In this document: piece after piece, positions 45,236 through 55,237 of the stretch | Position numbering within the stretch: the first letter of the stretch is position 1 | How the letters are laid out: every line of letters starts with the position of its first letter | Assembly (NCBI RefSeq): GCF_001298525.1 | Contig: NZ_CP012678.1 | Location: 2,108,001-2,172,000, forward strand | DNA length: 64,000 bases | DNA from: Psychrobacter urativorans | GTDB taxonomy: Bacteria; Pseudomonadota; Gammaproteobacteria; Pseudomonadales; Moraxellaceae | Reading direction: 5' to 3' | Position numbers and translations under genes: made by a program | Notes under the pieces: model-generated | The model's input: the letters and a program-made list of their open reading frames with translations, nothing else | The model's database searches: none | What the model was told of the DNA's origin: nothing

Positions 45236-46961
45236 ATTTATGATTGTTATCAGCCTCATTGGGGTCGGGGTTGCCTTGGTTGAGAGCGGATTTACGCTCT
45301 CGATATGGCTGCAACAACTCTTTCATATTTTCTATCTAGCGATTGTGTTACTTGGGCTTGTTGCCACGGTAGGGCGTTATATTCATTCAAAAATACCGCT
45401 GGTAATCAATAAAGTTGCGATTTTTGATTTGCTTACCAGCGCCGCCATTCTTATCTTACTGGCAGTATATTTCACGGCAGTGTTACGCGCAGGACTATCT
45501 ATGCCCGTTGATGGCTTTACGAGCATTAAGATTGCGGTATTAGTCACCTTTATTCGTGAAATATCCGATAATGATTTTAATCTCAATCGGGCTTTTTTAA
45601 GACCGGGACAGTTTTTTATACTCAGTTTTTTATCGGTGGTGTTGGTCGGCTCGCTATTATTAATGATGCCAAATGCCACTACGCAGCCGATATCGTTTAT
45701 TGATGCACTATTCACAGCGACTAGTGCGGTATGCGTCACAGGGCTGATTGTGGTGGATACGGCAACGCGGTTTACCACGTTTGGGCAAGTGATTATTATT
45801 GGGCTGATTCAAATTGGCGGGCTTGGCATTCTGACGTTTGTGACTTATTTTAGCTACTTTTTTAAGGGTGGGGTCAGTTATGAGACTCAGCTGAGTATTG
45901 GCGAGATGACCTATGCACGGCGAATGGGTGATGCGGTCACGACTCTGAAATCTATCCTGTATGTGACTTTTGGGGTTGAGGCGTTAGCGGCTATTCTGAT
46001 TTATATCAGTATTTATGATTTACCCAATATGACTTTTTCTGAGCGGGTATTCTTTTCGGGATTTCATGCGATTTCTGCATTTTGTAATGCAGGGTTTTCG
46101 ACTTTTAGTGCAGGATTGTATGATGAGTCGCTGCGCTTTAATTATCCTTTACAGCTGATTATTAGTACCACGTTTTTATTTGGGGGCATGGGGTTTCTAA
46201 TTGTCGCCAATCTGCTGCGCTATTTGTGCCACCAAGCTCAGCGCTTGTTTTATCGAGACAGTCAGCGCTATGCTTATCAGCCGTGGTTGTTGAGTCTGAA
46301 TAGCCGTATTACCTTAGTCACCTCGGGCGCGTTATTGCTGATAGGGCTGATTGGAGTGATGATATTTGAATATCATGGCATCCTTGCGGAGCACACCAGC
46401 TTTTTTGGTAAAGTAATCACGGGGTTATTTACAGCGGCTACTCCGCGAACCGCGGGGTTTAATATCGCTGATATGGATGCGCTAGCGTTCCCGACGATTA
46501 TGCTGACCATTTTTTTGATGTGGGTTGGTGCATCGCCCAATTCGACTGGTGGCGGTATCAAAACCAGCACGTTTGCCATTGCGCTGTTAAATACGCTGAG
46601 CATTGCTCGTGGTCAAACCAAAGTGGAAGTATTCCGGCGTGAAATTGCAGACATCTCTATTCGTCGGGCGTTCTCAATCATGTGGTTATCGTTGTTAGTG
46701 ATTGGCACTGGCGTTACGCTCATCAGTTACGACCAGCCTGAGCTTGATTTAATCAAAGTCGTGTTTGAATGTTTTTCTGCTTATAGTACGGTAGGTTTAA
46801 GTTTAAATCTAACCGCTGATTTGTCTACTTTTAATAAATTGGTGGTGGCGGTCATTATGTTTGTTGGGCGCGTGGGGATGTTAACGATTTTTATCGCCTT
46901 GGTTAAAAACAAGCATCAAGGTAACTATCGTTATCCCACCGAAGAGATTACTATTAACTAA
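45201..46961 (+). CDS. ktrB: TrkH/KtrB-type potassium uptake membrane subunit
   Basis: 586 residues. The four pore-loop signatures are readable: TSAVCVTGL, AFCNAGFS, PRTAGFN and AYSTVGLS, typical of TrkH/KtrB. An N-terminal extension with three hydrophobic segments (about 10-90) precedes the first pore unit. It works with the KtrA ring encoded 128 bp downstream for K+ (usually Na+-coupled) uptake. The start is the weak part, see the overlapping small ORF at 45170. Confidence 0.92.
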   Translation: MRVTLPYRLLNKFMIVISLIGVGVALVESGFTLSIWLQQLFHIFYLAIVLLGLVATVGRYIHSKIPLVINKVAIFDLLTSAAILILLAVYFTAVLRAGLSMPVDGFTSIKIAVLVTFIREISDNDFNLNRAFLRPGQFFILSFLSVVLVGSLLLMMPNATTQPISFIDALFTATSAVCVTGLIVVDTATRFTTFGQVIIIGLIQIGGLGILTFVTYFSYFFKGGVSYETQLSIGEMTYARRMGDAVTTLKSILYVTFGVEALAAILIYISIYDLPNMTFSERVFFSGFHAISAFCNAGFSTFSAGLYDESLRFNYPLQLIISTTFLFGGMGFLIVANLLRYLCHQAQRLFYRDSQRYAYQPWLLSLNSRITLVTSGALLLIGLIGVMIFEYHGILAEHTSFFGKVITGLFTAATPRTAGFNIADMDALAFPTIMLTIFLMWVGASPNSTGGGIKTSTFAIALLNTLSIARGQTKVEVFRREIADISIRRAFSIMWLSLLVIGTGVTLISYDQPELDLIKVVFECFSAYSTVGLSLNLTADLSTFNKLVVAVIMFVGRVGMLTIFIALVKNKHQGNYRYPTEEITIN

Positions 46962-47089
46962 TCATACTATAGAGCCGTACTGCCTCATTACAGTATCGTA
47001 TTATTAGCGTCTTAGATGATTACAGTATTAGATTACTAACGTATTGGATTACTATTGCACTGAAAGATACGCACGTCACAAGGAAGAGT

Positions 47090-47791
47090 ATGAAATTTAT
47101 CATTGCAGGTTTAGGAAGTTTTGGTTCTTCACTTGGTATGGCGCTTACCAGTCAAGGTCATGAAGTGATTGCCATTGATAGCCGTATGCAAAAGGTCGAA
47201 GCTTATAAAGAGCTGATTACCCATACCATTTGTATGGACGCGACCGACGAATATACGGTCAATGGTCTACCGATTGTCGATACCGATATTGTCGTGGTGG
47301 CCATTGGGGAAGACCAAGGGGCAAATGTCATGGCGACGGCATTGTTTAAAACGTTAAAAGCAAAGCGTCTAATCAGTCGCAGTATTAACCCACTGCACGA
47401 AAAAGTGCTGCAAGCGATTGGGGTTGATGATATCTTCCACCCCGAAAAAGAATCAGCGATGCGCTGGGCAAAGCGCTTGTCATTACGTTATTTTGTAGAC
47501 TCGTATAGTTTGACGGATAATTTTAGTATCGTTGAAATTGGTATTCCAGAAGCTTTAATTGGTAAAACGGTTGCCGCACTTCAAATGGAACAGAAGTTTA
47601 ATTTGAAACTGTTAAGTACTATGTGCTATGAGCATTATGAAGACAGTTTTAGTCGCTCGCAACGCAGACCTCATATTCAAGGCTTAGCGACGCCAGAGCA
47701 AGTGCTACAAGAAAATGATGTGCTGGTAGTTTATGGCGCTAATAAAGATATCAATCAGTTTCTGCGTAGTGTCGGGGTAAAAGCACACTAA
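47090..47791 (+). CDS. ktrA: KtrA/TrkA-type nucleotide-binding regulatory subunit
   Basis: 233 residues: RCK N-domain with Rossmann motif GLGSFGSSLG (about 8-17) and acidic strand end AIDS, plus a TrkA-C domain (about 145-230). It binds ATP/NADH and gates the KtrB subunit encoded upstream. AAGGAAG precedes the ATG. A DUF3124 lipoprotein gene follows after 27 bp. Confidence 0.93.
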   Translation: MKFIIAGLGSFGSSLGMALTSQGHEVIAIDSRMQKVEAYKELITHTICMDATDEYTVNGLPIVDTDIVVVAIGEDQGANVMATALFKTLKAKRLISRSINPLHEKVLQAIGVDDIFHPEKESAMRWAKRLSLRYFVDSYSLTDNFSIVEIGIPEALIGKTVAALQMEQKFNLKLLSTMCYEHYEDSFSRSQRRPHIQGLATPEQVLQENDVLVVYGANKDINQFLRSVGVKAH

Positions 47792-47818
47792 GCAATCACG
47801 GTCATAAAGGGTAATATA

Positions 47819-48361
47819 ATGAATAAATACTATATCTCCGCCTTATTTATTTCGAGCTTAGGGGTGCTGACAAGCTGTGATAAGTCTTTAGATGACCCCA
47901 ATATTCTGTACTCAGAAAAGCATCAAGACCCAATTACCCAGCTTGAAACCACAGCCAAGGTAGACCGTAGTAAGTTTCGCTACAAAGAAACCTTTTATGT
48001 GCCGATTTATTCAGACATTTATACCGATAAAGAAAACCGCAAAGCCTTACTGTCAGCCACGCTTAGCGTCCGTAATACAACTCTAAAAAAATCGCTTTAT
48101 ATTAATAAAATTGATTACTACAGTACGGATGGCACTCTTTTAAAGTCTTATGTCAAAAACCCCGTAGAGATACGTGCTATGGGTACACTTAATTATATCG
48201 TTGAAAAAGAAGAAGATAAGGGCGGCTCTGGCGCGAACTTTATCATTGAAGTGGAAGGTATAGATGATACGGTTACCCCAGTTATCGAGGCGGTGATGAT
48301 AGCGGACTATAGTAATAAAGCCTTTGCTTTTACCACAGAGGGTACGCCCGTTGCGCAATGA
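47819..48361 (+). CDS. DUF3124 lipoprotein
   Basis: 180 residues with lipoprotein signal (MNKYYISALFISSLGVLTSC, Cys20). The DUF3124 core is clear: FYVPIYSDIYTDK, ATLSVRNTT, IDYYSTDGTLLKSYV and GGSGANFIIEVEG. Function of the family is unknown. Distance of 27 bp from ktrA suggests cotranscription with the potassium-uptake genes. Confidence 0.85.
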   Translation: MNKYYISALFISSLGVLTSCDKSLDDPNILYSEKHQDPITQLETTAKVDRSKFRYKETFYVPIYSDIYTDKENRKALLSATLSVRNTTLKKSLYINKIDYYSTDGTLLKSYVKNPVEIRAMGTLNYIVEKEEDKGGSGANFIIEVEGIDDTVTPVIEAVMIADYSNKAFAFTTEGTPVAQ

Positions 48362-48466
48362 TACAAATAGTTAAATAAGTCGTTTATTGATTATAAAAAG
48401 AAAACTATAAGGTAAATGCTTTAATACGCTATTACTGCTGACTCTATTTTATGTACTTGGTGTGTC

Positions 48467-49273
48467 TTACTCATCGCAGCTGATTTGCATGCCATTATCA
48501 CAAGCTTTACTCAACCATAATTTTGCTTGAGCATTATCTGCTGCCACACCATCACCGTATTTATACATCGTGCCAATCACATATTGCGCCATAGAATCAC
48601 CTTGAATAGCGGATTTTTGATACCACATGAATGCTGTTTTTTTATCTTTTGGAACGCCATAACCTTTTTCGTACATCCATCCAAGATTATATTGGGAGGC
48701 ATATTCGTCCTGAGCCGCTGCCTTTTTATACCATTCTACTGCCTTCACATAATCTTGCGGCACGCCTTTGCTGTTCTCGTACATCGCGCCAAGATTGTTT
48801 TGCGCTTCCGCTTCTCCTTGCTCAGCTGCCTTTTGATACCAATCAAACGCTTTAGCGTAATTCTGCGCAACTCCGATGCCATTGCTATACATCACGCCTA
48901 GATTATATTGGGCGCTGGCATGACCTTGGTTGGCTGCCTGTTGCCACCACTTAATCGCCTGCTTATTATCTTGAGCAACGCCCTTACCTAAATAATACTT
49001 CATCCCAAGATTATACTGCGCATCGATATCGTCTTGCTGTGCTGATTTTTGCAGCCATTCCAGTGCTTTTCTATCATTCTGCTGCACACCTTTGCCAAGC
49101 TCGTACATCATACCTAGATTATATTGAGCGGAAACATCGCCTTGATTTGCTGCCGCTTGTATAGTGGAAAAATCGGTAGCCCAAACATTCATTGTCAGCC
49201 CAAGTGCGAAGACCGCAATCACTACTTTATAAATCACTGCTTTATAAATGACCTGCTGTTTTAATGAACGCAT
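48467..49273 (-). CDS. exported Sel1-repeat protein
   Basis: 268 residues: signal-like N-terminus (cleavage after NVWA, about residue 32) and six Sel1 repeats of 36 residues (AQYNLGMMYELGKGVQQNDR... type), then a short end CDNGMQISCDE. Sel1 repeats form alpha solenoids that bind proteins. GAGGAAAATC precedes the ATG. Role unknown. Confidence 0.9.
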   Translation of the reverse strand: MRSLKQQVIYKAVIYKVVIAVFALGLTMNVWATDFSTIQAAANQGDVSAQYNLGMMYELGKGVQQNDRKALEWLQKSAQQDDIDAQYNLGMKYYLGKGVAQDNKQAIKWWQQAANQGHASAQYNLGVMYSNGIGVAQNYAKAFDWYQKAAEQGEAEAQNNLGAMYENSKGVPQDYVKAVEWYKKAAAQDEYASQYNLGWMYEKGYGVPKDKKTAFMWYQKSAIQGDSMAQYVIGTMYKYGDGVAADNAQAKLWLSKACDNGMQISCDE

Positions 49274-49649
49274 GATGATTTTCCTCGCCAGTGAATTTGG
49301 GTTAGCCGTTAAGGATTATGTAGCAAGATACATAGCCAATTACACTCATCCTAGCATAGCAATATATCAATACCGTAAACTCAAGAATGACCATCGTCTA
49401 TATTAATTTTGTTCACCTCATCAAAGATGATTCAATCAATAATATGCAACGGTATAAATAATCATTTGCCCAATTCAGTCGACAGATTTATGAGCTTCCG
49501 CTACTATCTTAATTAAAGCGCCACTGCTTATAAGATAAAAAATGACTGGCAGTGCTAAAAATATAAAGTACCTTAAATGTAAAATATCTTAAGTATATCG
49601 TACCTTTAGTATTATTAAATTTAGTAAATATCATAGAAGAGTAGATATC
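49274..49649. other. intergenic stretch, no gene seen
   Basis: About 375 AT-rich bases between divergent genes, no supported ORF or hairpin. Confidence 0.5.
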
Positions 49650-50141
49650 ATGAAAAAATCATTACTGTTTTTGAGTGTTATTTTTCTAGGGCAAACCACT
49701 TTTGCTAATGCAGCAACGGATTGGACACCTTATTTGAAGCCAATGTTGTCAGGATGTGGCTATGTCAATCCTACTGACAAGCTACCTGCACGTTATAAAG
49801 CATCCATTGCCAGTACCAAAGTAAAAGGTAACCCAAAGATTGAGGGCGAAGAGGTCTATACTACCTATACCTTGAAGAACGCTAACGCATTCGGACAGCC
49901 ACTAATAAAGGTCGAATATCTACAGGGCTATGAGTGGTATTATTTAAAACTATATTTTAAGGATAGTAAATTCACCGCCTTACGTCCCCAATTTAAATTA
50001 CCAAAAATTGATAAAGAAGAAAATGAATATATAACAATAGTGAAAAATGATGCCAGCGGCTATGAAATCGAACAGGGTGGTTATCTGAGTTTAAGCTTTG
50101 ATAAGACACAAAAAACCATTACTTGTGAAGCAGGCGTTTAA
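49650..50141 (+). CDS. small exported protein of unknown function
   Basis: 163 residues, signal peptide MKKSLLFLSVIFLGQTTFA-NA (cleavage about residue 22). Two Cys (SGCGY and ITCEAG at the C-terminus) may form a disulfide. Strand-rich. No family recognised. GAAGAGT precedes the ATG. Confidence 0.65.
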   Translation: MKKSLLFLSVIFLGQTTFANAATDWTPYLKPMLSGCGYVNPTDKLPARYKASIASTKVKGNPKIEGEEVYTTYTLKNANAFGQPLIKVEYLQGYEWYYLKLYFKDSKFTALRPQFKLPKIDKEENEYITIVKNDASGYEIEQGGYLSLSFDKTQKTITCEAGV

Positions 50142-50187
50142 TCAGCATGGGCAATCAATAACCAAATATTTTTATAAGCAGTATTAA

Positions 50188-50217
50188 GGTCAATAGTTAC
50201 TATTGACCATTTTTATT
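50188..50217 (+). terminator. intrinsic terminator
   Basis: Nine-bp perfect stem GGTCAATAG/CTATTGACC with a three-base loop and T-rich tail. Confidence 0.8.
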
Positions 50218-50333
50218 TTATGCCAACCTCTATCAACTAAGCTACCGTAAATTAAAATAGGGTATTGATATCATTTACTTAGAAAGTTATCAACCAGAAA
50301 GTCATCAACAATAAGACAATGTTAAGGAATAAA

Positions 50334-51074
50334 ATGCTGTTAGCTCCCATACCCACACAAGCCCCACATAACTGGCAAGATATAGAAAAAATTCCTATTA
50401 TTGAATCCAATGAGCCGTTACAAACGATTCCAAATATTGAGAATTTAAAGCAATTCCCCATTTATTTTGATCATAATGTAGCGCATGCCATTAATATTTG
50501 CGTGGCAAGACAATCGGTTGTGCAAAAATTACAACAAGCAGCTGATTTGCTTCCGGAGCATTTAGGTATTGTGGTACTTGATGCATGGCGCTCACGCGCT
50601 GTGCAACAAGCGGTTCAAGATGAAGTTGGCGATATTATCAAAATCAAATATCCAAACCTTAGCCTCATTGAACAGCAGCAACTGCTCTCACAGTTTGTGG
50701 CGCCTGTTCGCTCAGATTTCATTAGCCCGCATTTGACAGGAGGTTCTGTCGATATCACGTTATTTGAGCGGGCAACTGGTCAGTGGCTGGATATGGGTGC
50801 TGACTTTGATGAGCCAACCGAACGCTCATACACCTATTTTTATGAAGCTCAGCCAGAGCATCCGGCTTGTGATAACAGACGCTTATTGTATACGGTGATG
50901 ACGCAAGTAGGCTTTAGCAATCTACCGACAGAGTGGTGGCATTTTGATTATGGTAATCCACTGTGGGCACATCACAACCAACAGAACCATGCCATTTATG
51001 GCGCTGCGCATTGGGAAGAGGAATCTGATATTGGCAACTCAATACAAGCATTCACTGAACCTCATTTTAATTAA
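50334..51074 (+). CDS. D-Ala-D-Ala dipeptidase (VanX/DdpX family, M15)
   Basis: 246 residues from the ATG at 50334, which has AAGGA five bases upstream; an ATG at 50319 encodes the ribosome-binding site itself and is unlikely. Zinc and catalytic motifs: SPHLTGGSVDITL (SxHxxGxAxD type), EWWHFDYGN (ExxH), and a positively charged DAWRSRAVQQ. VanX-type enzymes hydrolyse D-Ala-D-Ala. No vanHA genes are nearby, so peptidoglycan recycling or nutrition (DdpX role) is more likely than glycopeptide resistance. Confidence 0.9.
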   Translation: MLLAPIPTQAPHNWQDIEKIPIIESNEPLQTIPNIENLKQFPIYFDHNVAHAINICVARQSVVQKLQQAADLLPEHLGIVVLDAWRSRAVQQAVQDEVGDIIKIKYPNLSLIEQQQLLSQFVAPVRSDFISPHLTGGSVDITLFERATGQWLDMGADFDEPTERSYTYFYEAQPEHPACDNRRLLYTVMTQVGFSNLPTEWWHFDYGNPLWAHHNQQNHAIYGAAHWEEESDIGNSIQAFTEPHFN

Positions 51075-51097
51075 CATTCATCTCAATAAAGTTCTTT

Positions 51098-52006
51098 TCA
51101 ATAAAGCTCATCCCAATACGGATTGTCACCGAAACGCTCAACAATAAGGTCAATGAGCAAGCGGCAGCGTTGCGATAAAAAGCGATTGTTTGGATATACC
51201 GCATAAGCATTGGATACAGGTAACCGATAGTTCTGCAGTATGGGCACTAACTCACCGCGTGCCAAGGTCTTATAGACGATAAAGGTAGGCAAGAAAACGA
51301 TACCATGACCTTTTATTGCCATATCTAGCAAAAAATCCCCATTATTGACCTTCATTTTTGAATTCATTGATAAGATATGGGTTTGTCTTTGCGTATCCGT
51401 TAACTCTAGGTGGTTGTGCTTGCTCAGACTATATTGTAAAACCCTGTGATGCTTTAAATCTTTAATCACTTTGGGCGTGCCCATTTTTCTTAGATATTCC
51501 GGACTGGCGCAAATCACCGAGCGGATAGGCGTTAAGCGTTTGGCTTGATAACTAGAGTCTTTCAATTCTCCAATACGAATAGCCAATTCGTAGCCTTCTT
51601 CAATCAAATTAGCTTGCCGATCAGAAAAATCTAGCTCAAAGGTCAAGTTAGGATGCTGGTTGGCATAGTCATGAATCACCGTATTGAGGTGCATCAAGCC
51701 GAATGAGAGTGGCGCGGTCATCTTGAGTGTGCCTTCGACAGTGGTAGGTGCGCCGCTCGTTTGCTCATTCAGCACATCCACTTTATCCAAGATGGTTTTT
51801 GCTTGTTGATAATAGTGCGCGCCCGCTGCTGTTAAATTCGATTTACGGGTGGTTCGGCTCAGGAGTTGTGTACCGATGCGCGTTTCTAGCTCTTTTAGTC
51901 GGCGGCTCACGGCTGACTTGGCGATATCGAGCTGTTCAGCCGCGCGAGTGATACTACCGGCATCAACAACCCGTACGAACATCGCCATATCTTCTAGCTG
52001 ACCCAT
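51098..52006 (-). CDS. LysR-family transcriptional regulator
   Basis: 302 residues: winged HTH (1-60; GSITRAAEQLDIAKSAVSRRLKELE) and LysR substrate domain (about 90-295). GGAGAACAGTC precedes the ATG. It lies divergent from the pirin and GST genes, which it probably controls. Members of this clade often respond to quinones or electrophiles, but that is family knowledge. Confidence 0.92.
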   Translation of the reverse strand: MGQLEDMAMFVRVVDAGSITRAAEQLDIAKSAVSRRLKELETRIGTQLLSRTTRKSNLTAAGAHYYQQAKTILDKVDVLNEQTSGAPTTVEGTLKMTAPLSFGLMHLNTVIHDYANQHPNLTFELDFSDRQANLIEEGYELAIRIGELKDSSYQAKRLTPIRSVICASPEYLRKMGTPKVIKDLKHHRVLQYSLSKHNHLELTDTQRQTHILSMNSKMKVNNGDFLLDMAIKGHGIVFLPTFIVYKTLARGELVPILQNYRLPVSNAYAVYPNNRFLSQRCRLLIDLIVERFGDNPYWDELY

Positions 52007-52168
52007 GACTGTTCTCCAAAACAGAACTTGTATTTGTAATTATGGTTATTTATCTATATTGAGTTAACCGTTATGATTTTATCATTGTTTGATTAAAGGC
52101 AAACACTCAAATCAAAGCGATACGCTTTAGCTGCATAAGAAGCGTTAGCGCCATACGGGAGTATAGTT

Positions 52169-53080
52169 ATGGATATGACTATTGAAAACAATAAGCACGA
52201 ATCGGTGCTAAATCGCACGCTGCATCAACAATTTTCCGGTATTCAAACTGCTGACGGTGATGGGGTAAAGATCACCCGTATTATTGGTTCACCGCATCTG
52301 AATATGCTCGACCCGTTTTTATTGCTCGACTGTTTTGAAAGTGACGATGCCAATGATTATATGGGCGGCTTTCCGACCCATCCGCACCGAGGTTTTGAGA
52401 CCGTCACTTATCTGCTTAACGGACGTATGCGCCATAAGGACAATGCCGGTCATGAAGGGGTGATTGAATCGGGTGGCGTGCAATGGATGACCGCGGCAAG
52501 AGGTATTCTGCACTCAGAGATGCCAGAGCAGGAAGAAGGTTTGTTAAAAGGCTTTCAGCTGTGGGTCAATCTACCAGCTACCGCGAAAATGAGTGACCCG
52601 ATATATCAAGAGTTTCCACCAGAATCGACTCCGCTTGAGCGCCGTGAAAACGGGTCGACCATTCGAGTCATCGCAGGGAAAACGAATCAAGGTACGGTTG
52701 GACCCGTGGTTAATAATCATACTTATCCAACCTATCTCGATGTTACTCTCCCAGCCCATACCGATTTTGAGCAGACCCTACCAACGGAACACAACGCCTT
52801 TGTTTATATGATAGAAGGTGATGTCAGTGTATTGAATGCGGATAGCGATAGTAAAAGTGATGTAGCTGAATATCAGAACAATACATTGGCAGCACAAAAA
52901 CTTGGGATACTGACTCAGGGTGAGCAGGTTGTGGTACGTAGTGGTGATGATGGGGCGCGTTTCTTATTAATCGCAGGACAACCTTTGCATGAGCCTATCG
53001 CTCGCGGTGGTCCTTTTGTGATGAATACTAGAGCTGAGATAGTGCAAGCATTTGACGACTTTCATAGCGGAAAGTTTTAA
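52169..53080 (+). CDS. pirin family protein
   Basis: 303 residues, double cupin. Metal ligands of the N-terminal cupin are seen in FPTHPHRGFETVTYLL and IESGGVQWMTAARGILHSEMP (His-x-His and later His/Glu). Some pirins have quercetinase activity. First of a two-gene unit with the GST 47 bp downstream, divergent from the LysR gene. Two closely spaced ATG (52169, 52175) are possible starts. Confidence 0.92.
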   Translation: MDMTIENNKHESVLNRTLHQQFSGIQTADGDGVKITRIIGSPHLNMLDPFLLLDCFESDDANDYMGGFPTHPHRGFETVTYLLNGRMRHKDNAGHEGVIESGGVQWMTAARGILHSEMPEQEEGLLKGFQLWVNLPATAKMSDPIYQEFPPESTPLERRENGSTIRVIAGKTNQGTVGPVVNNHTYPTYLDVTLPAHTDFEQTLPTEHNAFVYMIEGDVSVLNADSDSKSDVAEYQNNTLAAQKLGILTQGEQVVVRSGDDGARFLLIAGQPLHEPIARGGPFVMNTRAEIVQAFDDFHSGKF

Positions 53081-53127
53081 AGGAATTCCGCCATTAAAAA
53101 TAACATAAATATAAGTAGGAAATCAAT

Positions 53128-54114
53128 ATGGGCTTATTAGTAGACGGACAATGGCAAAATCAGTGGTACGATACCAAATCTACTGGTGGCAGCTTTGAGC
53201 GTAAAGAATCCAGTTTTAGAAATTGGGTCACCACAGATGGCAGCGCGGGTTCATCAGGGGTCGGCGGTTTTAAAGCTGAGCCGAATCGCTATCATTTATA
53301 TGTCTCGCTTGCCTGTCCTTGGGCGCACCGCACCATTATCTATCGCAAACTCAAAGGTCTAGAAGACATGATTAGTATGTCGGTGGTCAATCCTATTATG
53401 CGCGATGAAGGTTGGACATTTAATGATGGCGAGGGCGTGATTGCTGATCCCATTTTTAACGCCACCCATTTATATGATATCTATATCGCTGCGCAAGCAG
53501 ATTATACGGGTCGCGTCACTGTGCCTATTTTATGGGATAAAACAACCAACACTATCGTGAGTAATGAATCCTCTGAAATCATTCGCATGTTTAATAGTGC
53601 ATTTGACGAGGTTGGCGCATTGGCAGGAGATTTTTCACCGCCAGAATTATTAGCAGAAATCGATGCGCTTAATGACTATATTTATCCAGCCATCAATAAC
53701 GGCGTGTATCGTGCTGGTTTTGCCACCACCCAAGACGCTTATGATAATGCGGTAATCGAGTTATTTAATGCACTAGATGTATTAGAAGTTAGATTAGATA
53801 ATCGTCGTTACTTAACGGGCAGCACGATAACAGAAGCGGATTGGCGATTATTTACCACCTTAGTGCGTTTTGATAGCGTTTATGTCGGTCATTTTAAATG
53901 TAATTTACATCGCATTGTCGATTACCCAAATCTTTGGGGTTATTTGCGAGATTTATATCAGGTGGCAGGTATTGCTGAAACCGTCAATATTCCCTATACC
54001 AAAATGCACTACTACGGGAGTCACGACACGATTAATCCAACCCATATTATACCTATTGGACCTGAGATTGATTTTAATGCGCCGCATGGTCGTGAACTAC
54101 TAGCAGATTCATGA
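53128..54114 (+). CDS. glutathionyl-hydroquinone reductase-like GST
   Basis: 328 residues of the YqjG/ECM4 (Xi-class) GST group. Catalytic Cys in LACPWAHRTIIYRKLKGLE, then VVNPIMRDEGWTF, NNGVYRAGFATTQ and KMHYYGSHDTINPT all fit that group. It reduces glutathionyl-hydroquinones with glutathione. Its pairing with pirin and LysR points to a response to quinones or other electrophiles (inference). Confidence 0.93.
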   Translation: MGLLVDGQWQNQWYDTKSTGGSFERKESSFRNWVTTDGSAGSSGVGGFKAEPNRYHLYVSLACPWAHRTIIYRKLKGLEDMISMSVVNPIMRDEGWTFNDGEGVIADPIFNATHLYDIYIAAQADYTGRVTVPILWDKTTNTIVSNESSEIIRMFNSAFDEVGALAGDFSPPELLAEIDALNDYIYPAINNGVYRAGFATTQDAYDNAVIELFNALDVLEVRLDNRRYLTGSTITEADWRLFTTLVRFDSVYVGHFKCNLHRIVDYPNLWGYLRDLYQVAGIAETVNIPYTKMHYYGSHDTINPTHIIPIGPEIDFNAPHGRELLADS

Positions 54115-54190
54115 GGTATTGATAATTTTTCGGTGGATCATATTTCTAAGCGTTTATGTGGTTATAAGAAATTATTCAGTTATAAAAAAC

Positions 54191-54901
54191 CTAGATGTAA
54201 CTGGCGATGATATTAATTAATAAAGAGATAATCACTAAGTTAAATACAAAGGCAATGATGCTATGAAGAGTAGCAAGCCCTCTACCTGCTTTTGACGTAA
54301 ACGCAATATCAGCCGTCTGACCGGACGTACCAATGGCAACGGCACAATAAAAGAAGTCTTCAAATTTAGCATCTACCGTCATGGCAGTCGTATCACTGGG
54401 ATTGTTAACCGCTGCCATAGATTCGGGAAACATAAAAGGCAGCAGTGCGTCTTGACGTTGCTCAGCAAAATATAAATAACCATATTGCAGCGCAAAAATA
54501 ATTTGTATCATCAGCCAATTAATAAAAATAGTACTCACCGTGAGTACAGGAGTGAAAATGCGCTCCATACCTTGATAGTCTTTGCCAATTTGCGTTTGCC
54601 TAACGATTGCTAATAAACAAATCAAACTTGCCATCATAATGAGGGTTAAAATAATGACCTTGCCTTCATGCACTTGGATCAGATGGTCATGAATAGTATT
54701 CTTGCGCATCATAACGACGATACTGACGATATAGATTAAAATGGCACTATCCCAGCCGATGATAAAGCTGGTACTAAAGGACACCGCCCATATTATCGCG
54801 ATAATCGTACCGATAATCGCACCACCTATGAGACTTCCTATCAACCGCCAATGGCTTATAAGCCAATGATGCTGCAAGTAATTATTCAACCTAACTATCA
54901 T
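54191..54901 (-). CDS. DUF1345 membrane protein
   Basis: 236 residues with about six hydrophobic segments. The conserved end of DUF1345, FEDFFYCAVAIGTSGQTAD...LATLHSIIAFVFNLVII, is present. Function unknown. It converges with the GST gene without a clear shared terminator. Confidence 0.85.
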   Translation of the reverse strand: MIVRLNNYLQHHWLISHWRLIGSLIGGAIIGTIIAIIWAVSFSTSFIIGWDSAILIYIVSIVVMMRKNTIHDHLIQVHEGKVIILTLIMMASLICLLAIVRQTQIGKDYQGMERIFTPVLTVSTIFINWLMIQIIFALQYGYLYFAEQRQDALLPFMFPESMAAVNNPSDTTAMTVDAKFEDFFYCAVAIGTSGQTADIAFTSKAGRGLATLHSIIAFVFNLVIISLLINIIASYI

Positions 54902-55237
54902 AAGATAGAGTCCTATTAATAAAACCTATTGGTAAGTCACAGCGGAAGTGTATAGCGATTTTATACTGGATGTTAGCACATAATATCTCTGTAACTGCGA
55001 CCACCCCTACTATTGATGAGTGACATATATCATTAAGGCAGCGGCCATGCACTAGACAACGCTATAGCATAGAAATTCATATAGCGATATGATGCTAAAA
55101 AACAGCAGTAAAATAGCAGTGAGTATAAGATATTTAAAATAATAACGAATTGAACCTAAGTGCTGCCTATAATAGTCATCGTGCTGCTTATCATAATGGC
55201 AAAGGCTGAATTACTTGTATTGTTTAAAGGAATAATA
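54902..55237. other. intergenic stretch between DUF1345 and Sel1 genes
   Basis: About 330 bases, divergent genes on both sides. The reading 55160-55237 before the Sel1 start is open but lacks a ribosome-binding site. Confidence 0.5.

Noticed and set aside
46962..47089. Repeated ATTAC-like words before ktrA
   Set aside because: Short, imperfect and AT-rich; no consistent unit.
50334..51074. Glycopeptide-resistance locus
   Set aside because: No vanH, vanA or vanRS-like gene nearby; a lone dipeptidase is not enough.
54115..54190. Terminator between GST and DUF1345 genes
   Set aside because: Only weak imperfect pairing around GGTTATAA; not convincing.
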